Of a stretch of DNA of 64,000 nucleotides, positions 50,309-58,486 are shown piece after piece; the stretch's first letter is position 1, and every line of letters starts with the position of its first letter. The notes beneath the pieces are model-generated. The model saw nothing but the letters and a program-made list of their open reading frames with translations. It searched no databases and was not told the DNA's origin. The position numbers were made by a program, and so were the translations under genes. The DNA is from Sorangium cellulosum. Lineage in GTDB: Bacteria > Myxococcota_A > Polyangia > Polyangiales > Polyangiaceae. The stretch is from contig NZ_CP012673.1 of assembly GCF_002950945.1 (NCBI RefSeq), forward strand, positions 4,277,001-4,341,000, in the 5' to 3' direction.

Positions 50309-51151
50309 ATGGCGGTGCTGACGATCGAGCAAGCGGCGGGCCCCCTCCGGGAGGTGTACCGGGAGGGCCGCCTCATTCCTTTCCTGGGCGCCGGCTTCTC
50401 TGCGCCGCTCCAGCTGCCGATGTGGAGGGAGCTCATGGGCTGGATGGGCGAGGCGCTCGGCTTCGAGCCTGCGCTCTTCGAGCTGCACGGCCTGCCGTCC
50501 CAGCTCGCTGGCTTCTTCGCGCGGGAGCGCGAGGGCGGGATCGAGAGCTTCATCGCGGAGATGCGCGCGCAGTTTCACGCGCGCGAGGTCGACGAGCGCC
50601 GCCGGAGCTCGCCGCAGCACAAGGCGCTCGCGCGCCGTCACTTCCCGACGATCTACACGACCAACTTCGAGCACCACATCGAGGAGGCGCTGCGGGACGC
50701 GGGCAAGGAGGCCATCGCGCTCTCGACGTTCGACGACTTCGCGCGGTGCCCTGCGAAGGGCGCGTGCCAGGTCATCAAGTTCCATGGCGACCTCGAGTGG
50801 CCCGAGACCGTGGTGCTGACCGAGTCCCAGTACTTCAGCCGGCTCCGGCTCGAGGCGGCGCCCGATCAGCGCCTTCGCGCCGATCTGCTCAGCAACAGCT
50901 TCCTCTTCCTCGGCTACAGCTTCAGCGACGTGGACATCCGGTACGTCTGGTACCGGATGGAGCAGATGCGGATCGAGGGCGCTCCGCCCGGCGTGAAGCG
51001 GGCGTCGCACCGCCGCTGCTTCTGGGCGACGTTCGGCGCCGGGCTCGTGCAGCCGGCGCTCCTCGAGGACTGGCACATCGACGTGATCGAGCTCGATCCG
51101 AACGACAAGACGAGGAGCGTGGTGGAGCTGCTCGACGTGCTGGACGGGTGA
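50309..51151 (+). CDS. SIR2-like putative NADase, first gene of a SIR2/HAM1 defence-type pair
   Basis: 280 residues, no membrane segment. It has the SIR2 Rossmann core: the NAD loop FLGAGFSAPL (GAGFS 27-31), TTNFE (117-121, Asn119 as NAD ligand), KFHGD with the catalytic His (H159), and LGYSFSD (201-207). This belongs with the SIR2_2-type proteins of anti-phage systems, which cleave NAD+ and cause abortive infection, rather than with protein deacetylases, whose zinc-binding cysteines are missing here. Only 4 bp separate its stop from the HAM1-like gene. The pairing matches the KomC/KomB core of the Kongming system. No ribosome site is obvious before ATG 50309. That it is an NADase effector gated by the HAM1 partner is my inference. 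Confidence 0.82.
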   Translation: MAVLTIEQAAGPLREVYREGRLIPFLGAGFSAPLQLPMWRELMGWMGEALGFEPALFELHGLPSQLAGFFAREREGGIESFIAEMRAQFHAREVDERRRSSPQHKALARRHFPTIYTTNFEHHIEEALRDAGKEAIALSTFDDFARCPAKGACQVIKFHGDLEWPETVVLTESQYFSRLRLEAAPDQRLRADLLSNSFLFLGYSFSDVDIRYVWYRMEQMRIEGAPPGVKRASHRRCFWATFGAGLVQPALLEDWHIDVIELDPNDKTRSVVELLDVLDG

Positions 51152-51155
51152 GGGG

Positions 51156-51704
51156 GTGGCGGTGGTGTATTTCGTCTCCTCGAACGAGCGCAAGATCGAG
51201 GACATGGCGTATGCGTGGAAGGCCGGTGAGACGCCGCTGCGTATCCTCCAGCTCGACGTGCCCGAGGTCCTGTCATCCGATCTCGACATCGTCGTGCGGG
51301 AGAAGGCCATCGCCGCCTACCGGCTGGCGCTGGTGCCGCTGTTCGTGGAGCACGGCGGGCTCTTCATCGAGCACCTGAACGGCTTCCCCGGCCCGCTGGT
51401 GAAGCCCTTCTGGGAGCGGCTTCAGGACAGGATCTGCGCGCTGATCCCCGCGGGGCTCTCCCGCGCTGCGCGCGTCGTCCAGAAGGTGTGTTATTGCGAC
51501 GGCCGGACGCTCCGCGTCTACTCGGGCACGACCCTGGGCGAGATCGCGTGCGAGCGGCGTGGCGACGCGGGCGTCGACTGGGAGCCGATGTTCATCCCGG
51601 CAGGGCACACGCGGACGCTCGGGCAGATGCCCCGCGAGGAGCGGCTCCGCTGCTCGGCGAGCGCGGAGGCCTTGAGGGCGTTCCGGAGCGACATCGGGTT
51701 GTGA
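51156..51704 (+). CDS. HAM1/RdgB-like (non-canonical purine NTP binding) protein, probable pseudoenzyme
   Basis: 182 residues from GTG 51156; GTG 51162 or 51165 would place the GAGGGG better. HAM1/ITPA enzymes hydrolyse dITP, ITP and XTP. The family frame is clear: N-terminal VSSNERKIED (family (S/T)xNxxK), the VREKA glutamate segment, GGLFIEHLNGFPGPLVKPF (compare human ITPA LCFNALGGLPGPYIKWF), GTTLGEIA, and DWEPMFIPAGHTRTLGQMP. Two key changes stand out. The catalytic Asp of (D/E)DSGL is His66 (VEHGGL). The purine-contact Ser-His-Arg near the C-terminus is replaced (RCSASA). It probably binds a modified nucleotide rather than destroying it, which suits a sensor for the SIR2 partner. Loss of activity is inferred, not shown. 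Confidence 0.78.
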   Translation: MAVVYFVSSNERKIEDMAYAWKAGETPLRILQLDVPEVLSSDLDIVVREKAIAAYRLALVPLFVEHGGLFIEHLNGFPGPLVKPFWERLQDRICALIPAGLSRAARVVQKVCYCDGRTLRVYSGTTLGEIACERRGDAGVDWEPMFIPAGHTRTLGQMPREERLRCSASAEALRAFRSDIGL

Positions 51705-51727
51705 GCCAGCGCGGGGGCCGGAGGAGG

Positions 51728-51797
51728 GGGAGCGCCGTCTGGGCGTGGGAGCGCCGTCTGGGCGCGGGAGCGCCGTCTGGGCGTGGGAGCGCCGCTC
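51728..51797. repeat. 19-bp tandem repeats
   Basis: About three and a half copies of a 19-bp unit near GAGCGCCGTCTGGGCGTGG, between the HAM1-like stop and the YdcF-like start. The copies differ at one or two positions. Confidence 0.7.
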
Positions 51798-51833
51798 CAG
51801 AATACGGGCGCCGGGCGGGGCGTTGAGGCGGGC

Positions 51834-52553
51834 GTGATCCCGTTGCCTCGCCTCGCGCCTCCGGCGCTCGGGCGCGTCGTTCGCCTCACTGTGGTGACCT
51901 TGGTGCTGCTCGTGCTCGCCGGCGGCGCGGCGCTTGGGGGGGCGCGGCTCTGGGTCGGTCGGTCGGCGGAGATCTACCGCGATGCCGGCGCCGTGCCGCC
52001 GCGCGAGGTCGCCATCGTCCCGGGAGCGCTCGTGTGGCCCGACGGTCAGCCGTCGCCGGTGCTCGAGGATCGCCTCGCTGCGGCGCTCGATCTGTACCGC
52101 GCCGGGAAGGTGCGGCGCATCCTGGTCTCGGGAGACCACGGGCGCGTGGATTACGACGAGCCGAACGCCATGCGCGCCTGGCTCGTGCGCCGCGGCGTGC
52201 CGTCCGGGGACGTGTTCATGGACCACGCAGGCCTGCGCACCCTCGACACGATGCAACGCGCGGCGCGCGTCTTCGGCGTGCGCGACGCCGTGGTGTGCAC
52301 GCAGGCCTTCCACCTGGCGCGCGCCCTGTACCTGGCGCGCGCCGCAGGGTTTCCTGCCGTGGGATACGCCGCCGACCGGCGCGTCTATGCGGACGCCGAG
52401 CGCGACGCCCAGCGCGAGCTCCTGGCCACGGCGCTGACGCTCGCCGACACCTTGTCGGGCCGCGGGCCGCGCTTTCTCGGGCCGCCGGTGCCCATCGACG
52501 GCGACGCGCGCGCCTCCCACGACGCATGGACGCGCGGGCTCGTCGCGCGGTGA
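51834..52553 (+). CDS. YdcF/SanA-family (DUF218) membrane-anchored protein
   Basis: About 239 residues. GTG 51834 has GAGG at correct spacing; a longer frame to 51783 runs through the tandem repeats. One N-terminal transmembrane helix (VVTLVLLVLAGGAAL) is followed by the DUF218 domain: AIVPGALVWPDGQPSPVLEDR, ILVSGDHG, DVFMDHAGLRTLDTM, VVCTQAFHLARALYLA. SanA in E. coli affects envelope permeability to vancomycin at high temperature; the catalytic role of the family is uncertain. It is 130 bp after the SIR2/HAM1 pair on the same strand, but I see no reason to count it as part of that module. Confidence 0.85.
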   Translation: MIPLPRLAPPALGRVVRLTVVTLVLLVLAGGAALGGARLWVGRSAEIYRDAGAVPPREVAIVPGALVWPDGQPSPVLEDRLAAALDLYRAGKVRRILVSGDHGRVDYDEPNAMRAWLVRRGVPSGDVFMDHAGLRTLDTMQRAARVFGVRDAVVCTQAFHLARALYLARAAGFPAVGYAADRRVYADAERDAQRELLATALTLADTLSGRGPRFLGPPVPIDGDARASHDAWTRGLVAR

Positions 52554-52592
52554 CGTGGTGATCCGCGAGGTCGCCTGGAACCGGCGAGGCGC

Positions 52593-52624
52593 TTGACTTC
52601 CAGGTAGCACTGGAGTTCCTACGT
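52593..52624 (+). promoter_or_regulatory. MerR-type promoter candidate upstream of aldo/keto reductase
   Basis: TTGACT (52593-52598) as -35, then a 19-20 bp spacer containing the dyad GACTTCCAG / CTGGAGTTC (two mismatches), then CCTACG or CTACGT as -10. Long spacers with a central dyad are typical for MerR-activated promoters. No merR gene is adjacent; the one in this window (25149-25937) has a different dyad. Confidence 0.5.
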
Positions 52625-52721
52625 GGCTGCAGGCGAGTCGAGGGGGCGAGGATCTCGATGTAAGCGTCCGCCCCTCAGTATCCCAGGTTGTCCGCCGGTT
52701 GGCGCGGCGTGGAGGAGAGTC

Positions 52722-53759
52722 ATGGAGTTCAGGTTGCTTGGCGGGTCAGGGTTCAGGGTGCCGGTGCTGAGCCTCGGGACAGGGTCGTTCGGCGGAGCCG
52801 ATGAGTTCTTCAAGAGCTTCGGGTCGAGCGACGTGGCCGAGGCGACACGGCTGGTCGACATCTCGCTCGAGGCGGGGATGAACATGTTCGATACAGCCGA
52901 TGGTTACTCGGGCGGGCTGGCGGAGGAGATCCTCGGCCACGCGATCAAGGGCAGGCGGGATCAGGTCATCCTCTCGACGAAGGCGACCTTTCGGGTCGGC
53001 CCTGGCCCGAACGACGTCGGCTCCTCGCGGTATCATCTGATCCGCGCGGTGGAGCGGAGCTTGCGCCGGCTGCAGACGGATTACATCGATTTCTTCCAGC
53101 TCCATGCCTTCGACGCGCTCACGCCGCTCGAGGAGACGCTCGGCACGCTGGACGACCTCGTGCGCGCTGGGAAGATCCGCTACCTCGGGTGCTCGAACTT
53201 CTCCGGCTGGCATCTGATGAAGTCGCTGGCGCTGGCGGAGAAGTACGGTCTCTCGCGGCTCGTGGCGCACCAGGCTTATTACTCGCTGATCGGGCGCGAT
53301 TACGAGTGGGAGCTGATGCCGCTGGCGATCGACCAGAAGGTCGGCACGGTGGTCTGGAGCCCGCTGGGCTGGGGGCGGCTGACGGGGAAGATCCGGCGCG
53401 GGCAGCCGCTGCCGGAGGTCAGCCGGCTCCGGAACAAGCAGGTGATCGACGCTGGGCCGCCGATCGACGACGAGTACCTCTACCGGGTGGTCGATGCGCT
53501 GGACGAGGTGGCGAACGAGACAGGCAAAACGGTGCCGCAGATCGCGATCAACTGGCTGCTGCAGCGGCCGACCGTCGCGACGGTGATCATCGGCGCCCGG
53601 ACCGAGGAGCAGCTGCGGCAGAACCTAGGGGCCGTCGGCTGGAAGCTGACGGCTGAGCAGATCGCGAAGCTGGACGCGGCGAGTAAGACGACGTTGGCGT
53701 ACCCGTACTTCCATCAGGCTACGTTCCAGCAGGAGCGAATTCCGCCCATTGTTGGGTGA
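52722..53759 (+). CDS. aldo/keto reductase
   Basis: About 345 residues, an NADPH-dependent TIM-barrel carbonyl reductase in the cytosol. GGAGGAG precedes ATG 52722. The tetrad is visible: Asp and Tyr in FDTADGYSGG, Lys in STKATFR, His in FFQLHAFD. The NADP loop near VIIGARTEEQLRQNL is intact, and LGCSNFSGWHL is typical of the AKR subfamilies related to YajO/Gsp69. The physiological substrate cannot be told. The probable MerR-type promoter upstream suggests induction by a small molecule or oxidant. A repeat island begins about 35 bp after the stop. Confidence 0.92.
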   Translation: MEFRLLGGSGFRVPVLSLGTGSFGGADEFFKSFGSSDVAEATRLVDISLEAGMNMFDTADGYSGGLAEEILGHAIKGRRDQVILSTKATFRVGPGPNDVGSSRYHLIRAVERSLRRLQTDYIDFFQLHAFDALTPLEETLGTLDDLVRAGKIRYLGCSNFSGWHLMKSLALAEKYGLSRLVAHQAYYSLIGRDYEWELMPLAIDQKVGTVVWSPLGWGRLTGKIRRGQPLPEVSRLRNKQVIDAGPPIDDEYLYRVVDALDEVANETGKTVPQIAINWLLQRPTVATVIIGARTEEQLRQNLGAVGWKLTAEQIAKLDAASKTTLAYPYFHQATFQQERIPPIVG

Positions 53760-53793
53760 GCGCTTGGGGGAGGGGGCGCTGGCAAGGCGGGGA

Positions 53794-54270
53794 GCCGCAA
53801 CGTGGGTCAGGCAGCTGCAACCTCGGGGAGCCGCAACCTGTGGCAGCCGCAACCTTGGCAGCCGCAACCTGGGTCGGGTAGCCGCAGCCACCGCGGGTAG
53901 CCGCAACGTCGGGTAGCCGCAACGTGGGTCAGGCAGCCGCAACCTAGGCAGCCGCAACCTGGGCCGGGCCGCGCGCGCAACCTGGGTCGGGTCGGGTCGG
54001 CCGGAGGCAGCCGCAACGTGGGTCGGGTAGCCGCAACCTGGATCGGGTCGCACGCGCAACCTGGGTCGGGCCGCGCGCGCAACCTGGGTCGTGCAGCCGC
54101 AACCCGGGTCGTGCAGCCGCAACCTGGGTCGGGTCGCAGGGTCGGGTCGCACGCGCAACCTGGGTCGGGCCGCGCGCGCGCGCAACCCGGGTCGGGCAGC
54201 CGGGTCGGGCAGCCGCAACCCGGGTCAGGTCGCGCCGCGCCGCGCCGCGCAACCTGAGTCGGGTCAAGGC
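53794..54270. repeat. intergenic repeat island 1 (CGCAACCTGGGTCGGG words)
   Basis: A dense field of imperfect, irregularly spaced copies of GCCGCAACCTGGGTCGGG. I count about twenty GCAAC words in this 480-bp stretch, separated by 10-40 bp of similar text (GGTAGCC, GGCAGCC, GGTCGCACG). Both perfect and degenerate copies occur, all in the same orientation. No gene is inside. It lies between the aldo/keto reductase and a HAD phosphatase gene. Confidence 0.85.
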
Positions 54271-54348
54271 GGGGTCAGGTCAAGGAGGCGACCCCGGTCG
54301 GGTAGCAGGGGGTGGCGCTATGCGTCCCGGGCATGCACAATCCGCACC

Positions 54349-55005
54349 GTGCTCATCCTCTGTGACTTCGATGGAACCATCACCAGCGATGACCTGACAA
54401 ACCGGATCTGGGACGCTCATCTCCGCTACGACTGGCGGCAGGTGCTGCTCTCGCCCGCGGGGGGCGAAGAGCTCACGGCGTTGGAGCTCCTCCGCCGCGG
54501 ATATGCCGACGTCGATCGATCGGAAGCCGAGCTCCTGGCCGAGCTGCGACCTCACGCCGCGCTGCGCCCGGGCTTCGAGGATCTGCTCTCGCTGTGCGCC
54601 CGCCGGGGGTGGACCTTCCACGTGATCAGCCACGGCTTGCCGTTCTATATCCGCGAGTTCCTGCCGCCCGGCACCGCGTTCTCCTGCTTCGATGCCGCCT
54701 TCGACGGGCGCTGGCGCGTGACCGTGCCAGCGGCGGTGAAGCTCGGCCTGGGAGACGACTTCAAGATCCGCGTGCTCGACCAGCTGAAGGCGGCAACCCG
54801 CGAGACCGCCACGGTCTACATCGGCGACGGACGCCTGGATTACCCGGCGGCGCGGCGCTGCGACCGCGTGTTCGCGGTGCGGGGCAGCGCCCTCGACGCG
54901 CTCTGCACCCGCGACGGGTTGCCGTGCACGCCGTTCGAGAGCTTCGACGAGATCTGCGCGGCGCTCGACCACCGCAGCGCGGGCCACGAGGAGCGCGCCC
55001 CGTAG
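54349..55005 (+). CDS. HAD-family phosphatase (MtnX / PSP-like)
   Basis: About 218 residues. HAD motif I LCDFDGTIT is at the very N-terminus, so GTG 54349 is the natural start; no ATG is in frame. Motif II lies in FHVISHGLP, and motifs III/IV are represented by the conserved Lys in AAVKLG and YIGDGRLDYPAA. The fold matches the HAD-IB family of 2-hydroxy-3-keto-5-methylthiopentenyl-1-phosphate phosphatase (MtnX, methionine salvage) and phosphoserine phosphatase. No other salvage gene is nearby, so the substrate is open. The ribosome site is not evident. The gene starts about 80 bp after the end of repeat island 1. Confidence 0.83.
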   Translation: MLILCDFDGTITSDDLTNRIWDAHLRYDWRQVLLSPAGGEELTALELLRRGYADVDRSEAELLAELRPHAALRPGFEDLLSLCARRGWTFHVISHGLPFYIREFLPPGTAFSCFDAAFDGRWRVTVPAAVKLGLGDDFKIRVLDQLKAATRETATVYIGDGRLDYPAARRCDRVFAVRGSALDALCTRDGLPCTPFESFDEICAALDHRSAGHEERAP

Positions 55006-55519
55006 GCCGCCGCTCCTGGACAGCCGCCGCCGAGCCGCCGTGGACACGCGCTGGGGCGCCACGCGCCGGCGGCACGCGCGCCGTGACGGCGTCGCCCCTC
55101 GCAGCCGGGCAACCCAGAGGCCGGGCTGTCCAGATTCATGCGTTCTCTGCGGATCGCCGACAAGCGAGCCGCCGGCTCACGACGCAATCGCGCGATCTCC
55201 AAAGCACACCCAGCGAATCCGGCCTCCCGCCGCTCGACGGCGACCTATGGAGTCTCGGCCGCAGCAAACGAAAAGCAAACGATACCGCCGTTGACTTGCG
55301 GCCCGTGCGGGCTATTTCATGAGAGCTTGTCTCGCTGGAAGACAGCGTAAGTGGTCTGTCCATCATGTCTCCTGCGCGGCGGCTCTCGCATCGCAGCGGC
55401 GTGCTGCGCTACTTGCCGCTCTCCGGACGCCCGCGCCGGAGAGGCGCGGCGCCCCAGGGGACGTGGCGTGAATGACCTGTGAACGGCGGCCCGCGCAAGG
55501 GCCAGCAGGAGGAGATCTC
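55006..55519. other. 514-bp intergenic region
   Basis: No credible gene in either direction. The end (55505-55515) carries the AGGAGGAG ribosome site of the penicillin acylase gene. The stretch around 55150-55350 is somewhat less GC-rich than the rest and may hold the promoter. Confidence 0.5.
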
Positions 55520-58030
55520 ATGAACAGGCGACTGATCAGCATGGCAGCTCTGATGTCCGTTGCGGCGTGCAGCGATGCTCCGGAGGCCGAGGTGGAGGTG
55601 GGGATCGAGCACGAGCAGAGCGCCGTCGCGTTCGGCGGCCGGGGGACGGTGGTCATCCACAAGGACGCCTGGGGGATGTCCCACGTCAGCGCGCGAGACG
55701 AGGACGCCGCGTATGCCGGCCTATGTTACGCGATGGCGCGCGACCGCCTCTTCCAGATGGATGGGATACGCCGGAGCGCCCAGGGGCGCCTCGCGGAGAT
55801 CTACGGCGCGGGCGACGGCGACAGCATCCTGGGCCAGGATCTCCTCGCGCGCGCGCAGGACCTGACCGCGTTCGCGGCCGCTCGCTACGCGGAGGCGGCG
55901 CCGCGGACGAAGCGCGTCCTCAGGGCCTGCGCCGATGGCGTGAACGAGTACATCACCAGGGCGAAGGCGTCGCGGGGCGGCCTGCCTCTCGAGTTTCACA
56001 TCCTCGGCTACGAGCCGGAGGCGTGGACGCCCGAGGACAGCGTGCTCGCCTATATCCAGGTAGGGGTCACCTTCGACACCCTGACCTGGTTCACCAAGCT
56101 CGAGCGCGCGGCGGTGGCGGGCATCGCAGGGCCGGAGGTCGCGACGACGCTGATCAAGGAGGCCTCCGACGAGGTATCGATGTTCGACGCCGACGGCAAC
56201 TTGACGCCGCTCGAGCGGTTCCTGGTGCGGCCCGGCCCGAGCGAGCCGACTGCGACCGTCGTGCATCGGCCGCCCCCGTCGCCGCTGCTTGGCCCGCGTG
56301 CGCTCACGCAGCAGCTGCGAAGCATGGCGCCGGCGGGCGGGCGCGCGAGCAATGCGTGGGCGGTGGACGGGCATCTCACGTCGACCGGCAAGCCGCTCCT
56401 TGCGACCGATCCGCACTTCCCCCACGCGACGCCGTCCGCGGTCTACGTGGCGCAGCTCGAGATGATCGGCCGGTACAGCGTGGCCGGCTGGATGATCCCT
56501 GGGTTCCCCGGGTTCGTCAGCGGTCACACCGAGAAGATCGCCTGGGTGCCGACCTATTCGCTGTTCGACAGCGTGGACCTCTACGTGGAGACGCTCCGCG
56601 AGGGGAGCGGAGGGGGCGAGGAGGTCTTGCACGAGGGCGAGTGGCGCCCGGTCACCACGCGCGTGGAGACCTTCCATGTGAAGGGGGGAGAGGACGTGGA
56701 GCGGACGTTCCGCACGACGTTCCACGGCCCCATCCTCAACGACGGCGTGGATGGGCTGGATGCGTTCGGCACCCTCGCCCTCAAGTCGACCGCGGAGCAG
56801 AAGGAGTGGAAGGTCGACGGCTACTTCGAGATGCCGGCGGCGCAGAACTGGAGCCAGTTCAGGGGGGCGGCGCTGAAGCAGGGCATCGGCTGGAATTTCA
56901 TCTTCGCGGATTACGAGGGCGAGCACGGCCACATCGGTTATCAGAACTCGGGGCTCGCGCCGCAGCGAGAGAGCCCGGACAACGCGCTTTACCCGGTGCC
57001 GGGGGAGGGCGGGCACGAATGGACGGGTTATGCGACCGATGCCGAGCTGCCGTCGGTGTATGATCCGCCTTCGCACATCCTGGTGACGGCGAACAACCGG
57101 ATGGTCCCGCGCGATTACGCGCCTGAGGGGCGACGGGTCCACCTTGCCAATTACTGGGACATGCCATGGCGTGCGCAGCGGATCGCGACGCGGCTCGCTT
57201 CGGCCACGGAGCCGCTCACGCCGCGGGACATGGCGTCGATCCAGCTCGACACGCAGACGACGATCGGCTTGCCGCTGCGCGACAGCTACCTGGCGGCGCT
57301 CGGGCGCGCCGGGTTGCCGGCGGGGGATCCGAGCGCCGCGGCGGCGGTTGCGGCGCTCGGGGCGTGGGATGGGAACGCGGCGGCGAGCAGCCAGGGTGCA
57401 GCCGTGTACGAGATGCTCACGCTGATCCTGCTGCGCAACACGGTGCGGGACGTGATCGGACCTGAGGAGTACGCGTTCTTCGCGCCCAACGTGTTCCTCA
57501 CGAACCAGCTCAGCGGGCTGATGGATGTGCTTGAAGACCCGCGGGCGCCGTACTTCGGCATTCGCGCTGGCGTCGACCCGGGCGTTGCGCGGGACGAGGC
57601 GGTGCGGGTCGCCTTGGGCGAGGCGGACGCGATGCTCCGCGACGCTCTGGGCGAGGACGTGAGCGCCTGGACCTGGGGCGAGATCCATGAGCTGACCTAC
57701 AACCACCCGCTCGCGGGCGAGGACGAGCGCTTTCAGGTCGGGACCTTCCCGGCGACCGGCGATGCGGAGACGGTGAACCTCGGCGGGTGGTTCGCGAAGG
57801 TCGGGATCTTGGCGCTCCCGCCGGACGACTTCGAGGCCGCTGGCGGCGTGCGGGCGGCGCTGAATCAGGACGCGCTCAGCGCGACGCGGTTGATCTGGAA
57901 CCTGGCGCCGCTCGAGGGATCGCTCGGGGTGATGAGCACGGGTTTCAGCGGGGATCCGCGCTCGCGCCACTTCGCGGATCACGCAGCGGCGTGGAGGGCA
58001 GGGGAGATTTTTCCAATCCAGTGGCGATGA
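55520..58030 (+). CDS. penicillin acylase family protein (Ntn hydrolase) lipoprotein
   Basis: About 836 residues. AGGAGGAG precedes ATG 55520. A lipoprotein-type signal (AACS near residue 17) suggests an envelope location. The alpha-subunit region (WGMSHVSARDEDAAYAGLCY, GRLAEIYG) is followed by a spacer. The beta subunit begins at Ser277 in GGRASNAWAV, the autocatalytic cleavage point and nucleophile of N-terminal-nucleophile acylases, with LLATDPHFPHATPS just after. The rest contains the usual GFVSGHTEKIAW and LANYWDMPWRAQRI motifs. Relatives hydrolyse penicillins, acyl-homoserine lactones or other amides; the substrate here is unknown. A repeat island follows the stop closely. Confidence 0.9.
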   Translation: MNRRLISMAALMSVAACSDAPEAEVEVGIEHEQSAVAFGGRGTVVIHKDAWGMSHVSARDEDAAYAGLCYAMARDRLFQMDGIRRSAQGRLAEIYGAGDGDSILGQDLLARAQDLTAFAAARYAEAAPRTKRVLRACADGVNEYITRAKASRGGLPLEFHILGYEPEAWTPEDSVLAYIQVGVTFDTLTWFTKLERAAVAGIAGPEVATTLIKEASDEVSMFDADGNLTPLERFLVRPGPSEPTATVVHRPPPSPLLGPRALTQQLRSMAPAGGRASNAWAVDGHLTSTGKPLLATDPHFPHATPSAVYVAQLEMIGRYSVAGWMIPGFPGFVSGHTEKIAWVPTYSLFDSVDLYVETLREGSGGGEEVLHEGEWRPVTTRVETFHVKGGEDVERTFRTTFHGPILNDGVDGLDAFGTLALKSTAEQKEWKVDGYFEMPAAQNWSQFRGAALKQGIGWNFIFADYEGEHGHIGYQNSGLAPQRESPDNALYPVPGEGGHEWTGYATDAELPSVYDPPSHILVTANNRMVPRDYAPEGRRVHLANYWDMPWRAQRIATRLASATEPLTPRDMASIQLDTQTTIGLPLRDSYLAALGRAGLPAGDPSAAAAVAALGAWDGNAAASSQGAAVYEMLTLILLRNTVRDVIGPEEYAFFAPNVFLTNQLSGLMDVLEDPRAPYFGIRAGVDPGVARDEAVRVALGEADAMLRDALGEDVSAWTWGEIHELTYNHPLAGEDERFQVGTFPATGDAETVNLGGWFAKVGILALPPDDFEAAGGVRAALNQDALSATRLIWNLAPLEGSLGVMSTGFSGDPRSRHFADHAAAWRAGEIFPIQWR

Positions 58031-58049
58031 GGCCGGGCCGACCGGACCG

Positions 58050-58260
58050 GGTCGGCATGACCGTGGTGTCGATCTGACCGCGGTCGATCTGACCGTCGCG
58101 CGTCGACCTGACCGTGGTCGGTGGTCGACCTGACCGTGGTCGACCTGACCGTGGTTGCGACCCAGGCGTGGTTGGCTCGACCTGACCGTGGTTGCGACCA
58201 GGAGGTCGGCCTGACCGTGGGTGCGCTCCAGGGCGGAGCCCTGACCGTGGTTGCGTCGTG
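58050..58260. repeat. intergenic repeat island 2 (CTGACCGTGGTTGCG words)
   Basis: Nine copies of (C/A)TGACCG(T/C), six of them as CTGACCGTGGT or CTGACCGTGGG, spaced 15-35 bp apart, several extended by TCGACC or TTGCGAC. The word CCGTGGTTGCG occurs three times; its reverse complement CGCAACCACGG is the core word of island 3. No gene lies inside. Confidence 0.8.
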
Positions 58261-58403
58261 GCGTGGTGGCGTGGGGCGTCGTGGGGTTCGATCCGATTGT
58301 GATTGATGTTACATTTCCGAATGGACCAGGATGGTGGCCTCGGAGCAACGTGGCGCTGCATGGCGCGAACGGGTAGCGAGGGACTCGGGACTGGCGGACG
58401 GCT

Positions 58404-58430
58404 CGCGAGGGGTGGCGACCGCCACTCGCG
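58404..58430. repeat. REP-like hairpin upstream of the transposase gene
   Basis: CGCGA (58404-58408) and GTGGC (58412-58416) pair with GCCAC (58421-58425) and TCGCG (58426-58430), leaving a GGG bulge and a GACC loop. Stem-with-bulge palindromes next to REP-associated transposase genes are the usual substrate. A single copy was recognised by eye. Confidence 0.45.
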
Positions 58431-58486
58431 GGGCCACATCAAACCATCAAAATCGCCGCGTTTTGCGGCTGGCACGAAGTTTGGTT

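Noticed and set aside
51834..52553. The YdcF/SanA-like gene as third member of the SIR2/HAM1 module
   Set aside because: A 130-bp gap with tandem repeats separates it, it has its own ribosome site, and the family is not known in such systems.
53794..54270. Repeat island 1 as a CRISPR array
   Set aside because: The units are imperfect, the spacing irregular, spacers are themselves repetitive, and no cas genes are near.
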